A stretch of 64,000 bases of DNA from the NCBI RefSeq assembly GCF_001021065.1, contig NZ_CP011546.1:2108001-2172000 (forward strand). The letters run 5' to 3'. The position numbers and the translations under genes were made by a program. Source of the stretch: Corynebacterium uterequi (GTDB lineage: Bacteria; Actinomycetota; Actinomycetes; Mycobacteriales; Mycobacteriaceae). The notes beneath the pieces were generated by a model. The model searched no databases. It worked only from the letters and a program-made list of their open reading frames with translations, and was not told where the DNA came from. This document shows, piece after piece, positions 52,992 through 60,778 of this stretch; position 1 is the stretch's first letter, and each line of letters starts with the position of its first letter.

Positions 52992-54308
52992 ATGGCTAAC
53001 AACACCCTTACCCAACCGGTTCCCGAGGGCCTCGCCGAGCGCGCCGCTCTGCTGGGCTCCGCCACCGAGACCCTCACTGAGGACCAGGCACGGTCCTTCA
53101 TCGCCGAGCAGCTCGCGGGCTATGACTTCGACGACAAGAACGTCTGTGTGGTCATCCCGGACGGTACTCGTTCCGGCCCGCACGGCCTCATGATCCAAGC
53201 GGCGTATGACGCGATTGCCGACCGTGCCTCGAAGATCACCATCCTCATCGCCTTGGGCACCCACGCGGACATGAGCGTCGAGGCCATCGAGAAGCTGGTC
53301 GAGGCGCCGCTCGACCGCTTCCCCAAAGCCGAGTTCGTCAACCACGACTGGCACAACCCGGACGCCATCGCCACCCTGGGCACGGTCCCGGCGGAGGAGA
53401 TCGAGCGCCTAACCAAGGGCCTGCTCACCGACCGCCCCATGGACGTGCAGATCAACAAGCTGTGCGCGGAGGCCGACGTCAACCTCGTCATCGGCCCGGT
53501 GTTCCCGCATGAGGTTGTGGGCTTCTCTGGTGGCAATAAGTATTTCTTCCCCGGCTGTTCGGTGCACGATGTCATCGACATTTCCCACTGGGTCGGCGCG
53601 CTCATCACGGCCAGCGACATCATCGGCACTCTGGGCATCACGCCGGTCCGTCAGCTCATCGACACTGCCTCGGACATGATCCCGGCGGAGAAGATGGCTA
53701 TCACCTACGTGGCCACCACCGGCGACGATCACTCCACGAACCTGCACACCGTGGCCTTCGGCGACACGAAGAGCGCCTGGGCTGCCAACGCGAAGGTCGC
53801 CGCCCAGACTCACATTAAGTACGTCGACGCCCCCTACCCGCGCATCGTGTCCAAGGTTCCGGAGATGTACGAGGACCTGTGGACCGGTGCCAAGGGTGTG
53901 TACAAGATGGAGCCGGTGTGCGCCGACGGCGGCGAGATCATCGTCTACGCTCCGCACATCACCGAGATCTCCGAGATGCACCCGGGCATCGGCACCATCG
54001 GCTACCACTGCATCGAGTACTTCACGAAGCAGTGGGACAAGTTCAAGGACCACCCGTGGGGCGAGATCGCGCACTCCACCCACGTCCGCGGCCTGGGCAG
54101 CTACGACCCGGAGACCGGAGTGGAAACCCTGCGCTGCCGGATCACCCTGGCATCCCAGGTGCCGCCGGAAGTGTGCGAGCACTACAACCTGGGCTACGCC
54201 AACCCGGATGAGCTCCCGTGGGAGGAGTTCGCGGCGGACCCGGAGACCCTCATCGTCGAGCATGCCGGGGAGATCCTCCACCGGCTCGCCTCCGACCGCC
54301 CGGAGTAA
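52992..54308 (+). CDS. larA: LarA-family nickel-pincer racemase/epimerase (DUF2088)
   Basis: A 438-residue member of the lactate racemase family, whose enzymes use a covalently bound nickel-pincer nucleotide to epimerise 2-hydroxy acids. The N-terminal domain shows VVIPDGTRSGPH and ALGTHADMS. The centre has GPVFPHEVVGFSGGNKYFFPG, corresponding to the H...GFSGGxKxxxPG segment that holds the pincer Lys and its neighbours, and the C-terminal domain follows. Family members act on lactate, malate, gluconate and others, so lactate is not certain. larE and larB lie 5 kb downstream. No signal peptide. Confidence 0.82.
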   Translation: MANNTLTQPVPEGLAERAALLGSATETLTEDQARSFIAEQLAGYDFDDKNVCVVIPDGTRSGPHGLMIQAAYDAIADRASKITILIALGTHADMSVEAIEKLVEAPLDRFPKAEFVNHDWHNPDAIATLGTVPAEEIERLTKGLLTDRPMDVQINKLCAEADVNLVIGPVFPHEVVGFSGGNKYFFPGCSVHDVIDISHWVGALITASDIIGTLGITPVRQLIDTASDMIPAEKMAITYVATTGDDHSTNLHTVAFGDTKSAWAANAKVAAQTHIKYVDAPYPRIVSKVPEMYEDLWTGAKGVYKMEPVCADGGEIIVYAPHITEISEMHPGIGTIGYHCIEYFTKQWDKFKDHPWGEIAHSTHVRGLGSYDPETGVETLRCRITLASQVPPEVCEHYNLGYANPDELPWEEFAADPETLIVEHAGEILHRLASDRPE

Positions 54309-54906
54309 GACGCGTGTGGCGGCGTCGAACTTCGCGCGCCGCCCACACCACGCCAGCCGCGCCGGCTAGAACCAGCACGGCACCGGTGGTGATGTCCGAG
54401 TAACGGTCCGGCCACGGCAGCCTCTCCCACGGGGTAAACAGGCTGGTCACAAGCGGTTCCGCGAGGGCGCCTACTGGGACGGTGAACAGCAGCACGTCGC
54501 CTATCAGCCCCGGGCGCTGAGAGCCGAATCCCATCAGCCCGAGCAGCGGGCACAACACGAGCGCCAGGAAAAACCACTGGGCGTTATACACCCAGTCCAT
54601 GGGCGTGAACATGCCGAAGATAGTGCCCAGTCCGTAGTGCACCACCAGGGATGCCATCGCGGCGGCACATCCGGCGACGGCGCCCACCCACCAGCGCCGC
54701 GACCAGGCGCCGGCGACGAAGGGCACCGCCGCCCACAGCGTGCCGGAGTTGACGAGCTTCGACGCCACACCGCGAACGTAGTCCACCCGGGGCGCGCGGC
54801 CCTCCAGCTCTGCCACGGACATGATGTTGCTGAGCACGGATACCACAGCTACCAGCACGATGATGAGCGTGAGCAAACCGATGTGACGACGTCTCATACC
54901 TCGCAT
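54250..54906 (-). CDS. Conserved membrane protein
   Basis: A 218-residue protein with about six hydrophobic helices (LLTLIIVLVAVVSVLSNIM; TLWAAVPFVAGAW; VGAVAGCAAAMASLVVHY; WFFLALVLCPLLGLMGF; VLLFTVPVGALAEPLV; GAVLVLAGAAGVVWAA) and a basic C-terminal tail. The helical pattern recalls small DUF6518-like actinobacterial membrane proteins, but I am not sure of the family. Its last 59 bases overlap the 3' end of the LarA-family gene on the other strand, and the extreme C-terminal tail may be an artefact of that overlap. Confidence 0.6.
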   Translation of the reverse strand: MRGMRRRHIGLLTLIIVLVAVVSVLSNIMSVAELEGRAPRVDYVRGVASKLVNSGTLWAAVPFVAGAWSRRWWVGAVAGCAAAMASLVVHYGLGTIFGMFTPMDWVYNAQWFFLALVLCPLLGLMGFGSQRPGLIGDVLLFTVPVGALAEPLVTSLFTPWERLPWPDRYSDITTGAVLVLAGAAGVVWAAREVRRRHTRLTPGGRRRAGGGSPRHARR

Positions 54907-54986
54907 TCAAACACGCGGCCCGCTCTCGCGCTGGGGATGTGAGGTTGCCCCCGGCGTGCCCCCGGTTGCCAAAGGTTGTTTTCTAG

Positions 54987-55008
54987 CAATCCGTCGAAAG
55001 GCGGATTG
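54987..55008. promoter_or_regulatory. Inverted repeats upstream of the GH3 gene
   Basis: CAATCCG-N8-CGGATTG (54987-55008) is a perfect 7-bp inverted repeat. Just downstream, GTTATCCATAAC (55011-55022) is another short palindrome, followed by a -10-like TAGCAT near 55028. Together they look like an operator over the GH3-HAD promoter. Confidence 0.5.
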
Positions 55009-55072
55009 GTGTTATCCATAACGGGTAGCATGGGGTGGAGAAATCCCCACCGCAGACTGAAGGAGTGTTCTT

Positions 55073-56842
55073 GTGGTTGATCTCAAAGCCACCCCGTACA
55101 ACCTCGACGATGAAGGCGTGAAGTGGGTCGAGGAGACCCTCGCCTCCATGACCGACGAAGAGAAGATCGGTCAGCTCTTCATCAACATGGGCTCCTCCCG
55201 TGACCCCGAATACCTCAAGGGCGTCCTGGACAACTACCACATCGCCGGCGTCCGCTACCAGAAGGCTAACGCCGAGGACATCTGGGAGCAGAACCGTTGC
55301 CTGCAGGACAACGCGAAGATTCCGCTGCTCATCGCTGCCAACACCGAGGCCGGCGGCAATGGCGCGGTCAACGACGGCACCTATGTTGGCCATGAGGTGA
55401 AGATCGCCGCCACCGGCGACGAGAAGTACGCCTACGAGCTGGGCCGCATCTCCGGCGTCGAGGCCGCGGCCGTCGGCTGCAACTGGTCCTTCGCCCCGAT
55501 CGTGGACCTCAACAACAACTGGCGCAACCCGATCATCTCGGTACGCACCTGGGCCCAGGACCCGGATTACACCCTCAAGCTCTCCCTTGCCTACATGAAG
55601 GGCATCATGGAGTCCAACATCATGCCGGCCGCCAAGCACTGGCCGGGCGACGGCATCGATGAGCGCGACCAGCACCTTTCCTCCGCCCCGAACTGGCTCT
55701 CCGTTGAGGAGTGGGACGCTACCTTCGGCAAGGTATACAAGGGCCTTATCGACGCCGGCCTGCCGTCCATCATGGCTGGCCACATCGCCATGCCGGCGTA
55801 CCAGAAGCTGTACAACCCGGACATGAAGCCGGAAGACATCATGCCGGCCACGCTGTCGCACGACCTGACCACGAAGCTGCTGCGCGACAAGCTCGGCTTC
55901 CAGGGCGTTGTCGTTACCGACGCCTCCCACATGGTCGCCATGACCGGCGCTATGCCGCGGCGCGAGGTGCTGCCGACCGCCATCATGGCCGGCTGCGATC
56001 TCTTCCTCTTCTTCAACGACCCGGACGAGGACTTCGGCTGGATGATGGACGCCCTCAAGGACGGCCGCCTCACCCGCGAGCGCCTCGACGAGGCCGTCAC
56101 CCGCACCCTGGGTCTTAAGGCGAAGATCGGCCTGCACACCACCGCCCGCGAGGATCTCTTCCCCGCCAAGGAAGAAGCCCTGAAGCTCATCGGCACCGAC
56201 GAGGCGAAGGCCGTCGCCGTGGAGGTCGCCGACAAGGCCATCACCCTGGTCAAGGACGCCGACAAGCGCTTCAAGCCGCTGCCGATCTCCCCGGAGACCC
56301 ACAAGCGTGTGCTCATTGTCCCCATCGAGGGCGCCCCGAACCCGATGGCGGCCCTCGGCGGCGGCGACGGCAACCCGGCCGAGCGCCTGGCCGCCCAGAT
56401 GCGCGAGCGCGGCTACGAAGTGGAAGTCTTCGAGACCCTGCTGCAGAAGGCCAAGGGCAAGGGCGAGGAAGAGCTCGCCAAGCTGGTCATGAGCGCCTAC
56501 GAAGGCAAGGCGCCGGTGTCCAACATCACCGACAACTATGACCTCATCATCTCCGCTGCGAAGGTCAACGGCCTCATGCAGCCCATCGAGCGCGTGTACT
56601 GGCCGTCCACCAAGGGCACCATGGACATCCCGTGGTACGTCCACGAGGTGCCGACGGTGTTCATCTCCTTCGCCTGCCCCAACCACCTGCCGGACGTTCC
56701 GCAGGTCAAGACCTACATCAACGCCTACGACGACAAGGACTACACGCTCACCGCGGTCCTGGACAAGCTCGAAGGCAAGTCCGAGTTCACCGGCGTGTCC
56801 CCCATCGACGCCTTCGGCGGCCTGCCGGATTCCCACATCTAA
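55073..56842 (+). CDS. Glycoside hydrolase family 3, NagZ-like, cytoplasmic
   Basis: A 589-residue GH3 protein. The barrel domain has ASMTDEEKIGQLF, LLIAANTEAGGNG, and the motif AAKHWPGDGIDERDQHLS, a variant of KHFPGHGxxxxDSH whose Asp-x-His dyad acts as general acid in beta-N-acetylglucosaminidases. The likely nucleophile is the Asp of GVVVTDASHM. A second alpha/beta domain follows from about residue 400. There is no signal peptide, so its substrate is intracellular. GTG start with AAGGAG. A HAD gene follows 18 bases on, so the two form an operon. Confidence 0.88.
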   Translation: MVDLKATPYNLDDEGVKWVEETLASMTDEEKIGQLFINMGSSRDPEYLKGVLDNYHIAGVRYQKANAEDIWEQNRCLQDNAKIPLLIAANTEAGGNGAVNDGTYVGHEVKIAATGDEKYAYELGRISGVEAAAVGCNWSFAPIVDLNNNWRNPIISVRTWAQDPDYTLKLSLAYMKGIMESNIMPAAKHWPGDGIDERDQHLSSAPNWLSVEEWDATFGKVYKGLIDAGLPSIMAGHIAMPAYQKLYNPDMKPEDIMPATLSHDLTTKLLRDKLGFQGVVVTDASHMVAMTGAMPRREVLPTAIMAGCDLFLFFNDPDEDFGWMMDALKDGRLTRERLDEAVTRTLGLKAKIGLHTTAREDLFPAKEEALKLIGTDEAKAVAVEVADKAITLVKDADKRFKPLPISPETHKRVLIVPIEGAPNPMAALGGGDGNPAERLAAQMRERGYEVEVFETLLQKAKGKGEEELAKLVMSAYEGKAPVSNITDNYDLIISAAKVNGLMQPIERVYWPSTKGTMDIPWYVHEVPTVFISFACPNHLPDVPQVKTYINAYDDKDYTLTAVLDKLEGKSEFTGVSPIDAFGGLPDSHI

Positions 56843-56860
56843 GAAGGAGAAACCCACACC

Positions 56861-57778
56861 ATGACCGACAAGATGCCGGAGCGCGCACAGGTGCTCCTCG
56901 ACCTTGAGCCCACCCTGGACTTCTTCGTGGGTATCGACTCCGATGGCTGCGCCATGGACGCCATGGACATCAAGCACAAGGAGTGCTTCACCCCGTCCTA
57001 CATCAAGGGCTTCGACCTGCAGAACATCTCCACGCTCGTGCGTGAGACCGCTCTGTTCGTCAACCTGTACTCCACCACCCGCGGCCAGAACCGCTGGGTG
57101 GCCCTGTCCCGCCTCTTCGACCTGCTCAAGGATCGCCCCGAGGTCATCGAGCGCGGCGGCAAGGTTCCGCAGGGCGACGATCTCAAGGCCTTCCTCGACT
57201 CCGGGTTCCCGCGCTCCGACGTGGGCATCGCCCGCTACGCCGAGGAGCACAGCACCCCCGAGATCGAGCAGTGCATCGAGTGGGGCAACCTCGTCAACAA
57301 GATGATCGCTTTCATGGTCGAGAACTGCGGCCCGTTCCCGGGCGTGCGCGAGGCCATCGAAGCCATGGACGGCAAGGTTGACCAGCTCGTCGTCTCCGCC
57401 ACCCCGCTGGAGGCCCTCGACCGCGAGTGGAACGAGCACGGTCTGGCCAAGTACATGAAGGTCATCGCCGGCCAGGAGATGGGCTCCAAGGCCCAGCACG
57501 TCCACTATGCCGCGAAGGGCAAGTACCCCGACGATCACATCATGCTCATCGGCGACGCCCCGGGCGACCGCGACTCTGCCTTCTCCGAGGGCGTGCTGTG
57601 GTACCCGATCATGCCGGGCAAGGAGAAGGAATCCTGGGCTCGCTTCAAGGACGAGGCCCTGCCGAAGTTCCTCAACGAGGAATTCGCCGGCGCCTACCAG
57701 GACGAGCTCGTCGCCGAGTACAACGCCCTGCTGCCTGAGCTCCCGAGCTGGAAGACGATCTCCGGCAACAACGCGTAG
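56861..57778 (+). CDS. HAD-superfamily hydrolase
   Basis: A 305-residue HAD protein. Motif I is GIDSDGCAMDAM (DxDG with first Asp as nucleophile), motif II the Ser in LVVSATPLEAL, a Lys in GSKAQHVHYAAKGKYP for motif III, and GDAPGDRDSA for motif IV. A large helical cap domain lies between motifs I and II (about residues 30-160). Probably a phosphatase acting on a small metabolite; the cap gives no further clue. AAGGAG Shine-Dalgarno; co-transcribed with the GH3 gene. Confidence 0.85.
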   Translation: MTDKMPERAQVLLDLEPTLDFFVGIDSDGCAMDAMDIKHKECFTPSYIKGFDLQNISTLVRETALFVNLYSTTRGQNRWVALSRLFDLLKDRPEVIERGGKVPQGDDLKAFLDSGFPRSDVGIARYAEEHSTPEIEQCIEWGNLVNKMIAFMVENCGPFPGVREAIEAMDGKVDQLVVSATPLEALDREWNEHGLAKYMKVIAGQEMGSKAQHVHYAAKGKYPDDHIMLIGDAPGDRDSAFSEGVLWYPIMPGKEKESWARFKDEALPKFLNEEFAGAYQDELVAEYNALLPELPSWKTISGNNA

Positions 57779-57783
57779 TGCAC

Positions 57784-57890
57784 GCGTAGTGCGCATTCGC
57801 GCACTACGCGGGAAAAGCGGCGCGCACTACGCGGGTAAGGCGCCGCGCACTACGCGGGAAAGGCGCCGCGCACTACGCGGGGAAACCGCG
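57784..57890. repeat. Four 23-bp tandem repeats with a terminator-like hairpin
   Basis: GCGCACTACGCGGG starts at 57799, 57822, 57845 and 57868, a period of 23 bases. The first copy pairs with an inverted copy, GCGTAGTGCGC at 57784-57794, around a four-base loop, giving an 11-bp hairpin between the convergent HAD and radical SAM genes. Confidence 0.85.
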
Positions 57891-59141
57891 CTAAATAGGG
57901 CGCAACTCCAGCGGCACGGTTCGCCCGTGCCGCTGCCGCATTTCTGCGAAAGATTCCTCCGGGGTGAGGGTGTCGCCCTCTTCCACGCCGACCTCACCGC
58001 GCGCCACCCACTCCGCGGGCAGGTAGGCGCACGTGGGATCGGAGGCACGAATGTCGCCGGTCACGGCGAAGGCCGTCGACCGCGAGCCGCCGCACACGGA
58101 GTGGAACTCGCACACGGAGCACTTGCCGTGCCAGTGATCCGGGTCGCGCAGCGCCTTAAACGCCGGGGAGTGGGTGTAGATGTCCTTGAAATCCTCCACC
58201 TTGACGTTGCCGCAGTGCATCGGCAGGAAGCCGTTGGGGTACACGTCGCCCACGTGGTCGATGAAGGCGAATCCCGAACCCGAGTTCACCGCCATCGGCG
58301 GGCGCGGTGGGCGCGGCTTCGCCGGGTGTGCGCCGAGCAGTCGTGTTGTCTCCTCGGTGAGGTAGCGGTACAGCTCGCCGCCGTCGTAGGTGAAGCCGGG
58401 TTGGCGGCGCTGGAGCACCACGCGGCGGTATTGCGGCGCCTCGGTGGTCTTGATGGCGATGCGGTCGGCGATGTCCGCCAGCCAGTGCAACACGTCCTCG
58501 CGCTCCAGCGGGGACAGGGAGTTCAGCGCCGCCCCGCGGCCCGTCGGGACGAGGAAGAAGACGTACCACATCTTCGCGCCCATCTCGATGACCGTCTTGA
58601 GCAGCTCCGGCGCCTCGTGGATGTTGGACCTCGTGAGCGTGGAGTTGATCTGGAGGCGGAAGCCGGCATCGAGGATGTGCGCGGCCATGTCCACGGTGCG
58701 CTCGAAGGTGCCGGAGAATCCGCGGAAAGCGTCGTGGGTGGCGGCGGTGGCGCCGTCGAGGGACATGGACATGGCCTTGCCGCCGAGGTCGTGCAGGCGC
58801 TGGACCCGTTCGGGGGTCAGCAGCGGCGTCACCGAGGGCGACAGGGAGACGTTGAGGCCCTGCCGGGTGGCGTAGTCCGTGAGTTCTTCAAGGTCGGCGC
58901 GTTCGAAGGGGTCGCCGCCGGTGAGCACCAGCAGCGGCTTCGGCTTGTCGTAGGCGGCCAGTTGGTCGATGAGCGCCTTGCCTTGCTCGGTGGTGAGCTG
59001 GTTGGGGTGCGCGTGGTGCTGGGCGTCGGCTCGGCAGTGAGCGCAGACCAGCCCACAGGCGCGGGTGACTTCCCAGATGGTGATGAAGGGTTTCTTCGCG
59101 ATGTCGTGGCGCACGGTGCGCACGGCGGGCCGAGTTGTCAT
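57891..59141 (-). CDS. Radical SAM/SPASM protein (TIGR04053-like)
   Basis: A 416-residue radical SAM enzyme. The cluster motif is RACGLVCAHCRA (CxxxCxxC, about residue 30), followed by LTGGDPFERADL and SMSLDGATAATHDAFRG. The C-terminal SPASM region has CGNVKVEDF... CSVCEFHSVCGGSRSTAFAVTGD... CAYLP. It resembles the TIGR04053 subgroup frequent in actinobacteria, close to heme-d1/PQQ-type maturases, and no peptide substrate gene is evident next to it. ATG 59141 has GGAG seven bases upstream; the longer frame to 59255 crosses the divergent larE promoter. Confidence 0.85.
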   Translation of the reverse strand: MTTRPAVRTVRHDIAKKPFITIWEVTRACGLVCAHCRADAQHHAHPNQLTTEQGKALIDQLAAYDKPKPLLVLTGGDPFERADLEELTDYATRQGLNVSLSPSVTPLLTPERVQRLHDLGGKAMSMSLDGATAATHDAFRGFSGTFERTVDMAAHILDAGFRLQINSTLTRSNIHEAPELLKTVIEMGAKMWYVFFLVPTGRGAALNSLSPLEREDVLHWLADIADRIAIKTTEAPQYRRVVLQRRQPGFTYDGGELYRYLTEETTRLLGAHPAKPRPPRPPMAVNSGSGFAFIDHVGDVYPNGFLPMHCGNVKVEDFKDIYTHSPAFKALRDPDHWHGKCSVCEFHSVCGGSRSTAFAVTGDIRASDPTCAYLPAEWVARGEVGVEEGDTLTPEESFAEMRQRHGRTVPLELRPI

Positions 59142-59222
59142 GGGGGAGCTCCTTGATCTCACGGTGACCAGGCACCCCCACCATAACAACCAAAAGTTGG
59201 ATAACGGCCATCCGGACTCCTC

Positions 59223-59249
59223 CCTAAGCCACTTAGGTTGGCCTACAGT
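59223..59249. promoter_or_regulatory. larE promoter with CCTAAG-CCA-CTTAGG palindrome
   Basis: A perfect 6-bp inverted repeat (59223-59237) lies just upstream of -10 TACAGT (59244-59249), which ends seven bases before the larE ATG 59257. The palindrome occupies the -35 side and also faces the divergent radical SAM gene. Confidence 0.55.
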
Positions 59250-59256
59250 GTCCACT

Positions 59257-60141
59257 ATGACTCTTCAACTCCACGACGAATCCGCCCGCCCATTGCTGGA
59301 TCGTATTGCCGCGCATCTGCCGGAGACGGGGCGCATTGGGGTCGCGTTTTCCGGCGGTGTTGACTCCACGGTGCTGCTCGCCGCCTGCCATTACCTCCTC
59401 GGCCCGGAGCGCACGCTGGGGATCCTGGCGGTGTCGGCGTCGCTGGCGGCTAGGGAGCGCGCGCAGGCGCACGACGTGGCGGAGTTCATCGGCGCCGAGG
59501 TCGTCGAGGTCACCACAAAGGAGCAAGAGCTGGAAGGCTACCGCGCCAATGACGTCGACCGTTGTTACTTCTGCAAGACGGAGATGTTTGACACCATCGA
59601 CGCGCAGGTGGTCGCCTCCCACGGGTTGGGCGCCGTCGCCTACGGGGAGAACGCGGACGACGCGCTGCGCCCCGATCGCCCCGGCGCGCAGGCCGCCACC
59701 GAGCACAACGTGTTGCGCCCGCTGGCCGCGGCCGGGCTGACGAAGGCGGAGGTTCGCTCCCTCGCCCACGCCTTCGCGCTGCCGAACGCTGATAAACCGG
59801 CCGCGCCGTGCCTGGCGTCGCGCATCCCCCACGGCATGAGCGTCGACCCGGAGAAGCTCGCCCAAATTGAGGCCTTGGAGTTGGCTCTCTATAGGCTGGG
59901 ATTTAGTGAGTCTCGGGTCCGCCACCACGGGACCATCGCCCGCATCGAGCTTCCCCGCAAGGAGATGGCCCGGGCGTTGGAGCTCGACACGGCCGACGCG
60001 ATCCACGCCGCCGCCATCGAGGCGGGTTTCACGTTTGCTGCCGTCGACGTTCGCGGCATCCAGTCGGGTGTCATGACGCTCACCCTGCTACTTGAGAAGG
60101 GAAAACTCTCCTATGCCGGAGCCAATAAAGAAGGTCGGTGA
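59257..60141 (+). CDS. larE: LarE, ATP-dependent sulfur transferase for the nickel-pincer cofactor
   Basis: A 294-residue PP-loop enzyme that adenylates and thiolates the pyridinium dicarboxylate precursor. SGGVDS is at residues 32-37. Cysteines 103 and 106 (RCYFCKTEMFD) and 185 (APCLASRIPHG) are present. The single-Cys Lactobacillus enzyme sacrifices the equivalent of Cys185, whereas three-Cys LarE proteins bind a [4Fe-4S] cluster and act catalytically; this one fits the three-Cys class. The start is leaderless-type. It overlaps larB by 29 bases. Confidence 0.93.
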   Translation: MTLQLHDESARPLLDRIAAHLPETGRIGVAFSGGVDSTVLLAACHYLLGPERTLGILAVSASLAARERAQAHDVAEFIGAEVVEVTTKEQELEGYRANDVDRCYFCKTEMFDTIDAQVVASHGLGAVAYGENADDALRPDRPGAQAATEHNVLRPLAAAGLTKAEVRSLAHAFALPNADKPAAPCLASRIPHGMSVDPEKLAQIEALELALYRLGFSESRVRHHGTIARIELPRKEMARALELDTADAIHAAAIEAGFTFAAVDVRGIQSGVMTLTLLLEKGKLSYAGANKEGR

Positions 60142-60778
60142 CTTCGCTCACCTGGACATGGACCGGGCGACGCGCCGCGGCTACCCGGAGGCGGTGTACT
60201 GCGAGCGCAAGACCGTCGAACAGGTCGGCGCCATCGCCGCCGCCTTGGCGGACTCTTCGCACACCACGTTGTTCACCCGCGCGTCGGCTGCACACCTGGA
60301 GGCGATCTCGCAGGCCGTGGACGCCTTCGTCGACGCGGAGGCGGGCTTTGCGGCCTACCCCGCCACCCCGCCGGAGCCGACCGGGGAGAAGGTGCTCGTC
60401 GTGTGCGCCGGGACCTCGGACCTGCCGGTGGCTAGGGAGGCGGAGTACACCGCCCGCTACCTGGGGCGAGACACTCGGCTCATCGCCGACGTCGGCGTGG
60501 CCGGGATCCACCGGCTGCTCTCCTACGAGCAGACCCTGCACGAGGCGGGGGTCATCGTTGTGGTGGCCGGCATGGACGGCGCCCTGCCCGGGGTGGTGGC
60601 CGGGCTGGTCAAGGCGCCCGTCGTCGCGGTGCCTACCTCCGTGGGCTACGGCGCGGGGGCGGGTGGCATCGCCCCGCTGTTGACGATGCTCAACGCCTGC
60701 GCGCCGGGCATCGGCGTGGTCAATATTGACAACGGCTACGGCGCCGGGCACCTCGCCGCGCAGATCGCGGCGCGCTAA
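60113..60778 (+). CDS. larB: LarB, nicotinic acid adenine dinucleotide carboxylase/hydrolase
   Basis: A 221-residue LarB, which carboxylates NaAD and releases AMP in the first step of nickel-pincer synthesis. Typical motifs: RRGYPEAVYCERKT, CAGTSDLPVAREAEYTARYLG, ADVGVAGIHRLL, AGMDGALPGVVAGLV, VPTSVGYGAGAGGIAPLLTMLNACAPG, VNIDNGYGAGHLA. The last two thirds resemble PurE. ATG 60113 lies inside larE. larC, needed for nickel insertion, is not in this window. Confidence 0.93.
   Translation: MPEPIKKVGDFAHLDMDRATRRGYPEAVYCERKTVEQVGAIAAALADSSHTTLFTRASAAHLEAISQAVDAFVDAEAGFAAYPATPPEPTGEKVLVVCAGTSDLPVAREAEYTARYLGRDTRLIADVGVAGIHRLLSYEQTLHEAGVIVVVAGMDGALPGVVAGLVKAPVVAVPTSVGYGAGAGGIAPLLTMLNACAPGIGVVNIDNGYGAGHLAAQIAAR

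Noticed and set aside
54983-57796. 937-codon minus-strand frame opposite the GH3 and HAD genes
   Set aside because: Fully antisense to two genes with clear motifs, ribosome-binding sites and operon spacing; no family features.
57891-59141. Radical SAM/SPASM enzyme as maturase of the island peptide
   Set aside because: It lies 25 kb away in ordinary high-GC sequence and resembles a widespread actinobacterial subgroup; nothing links it to the island.
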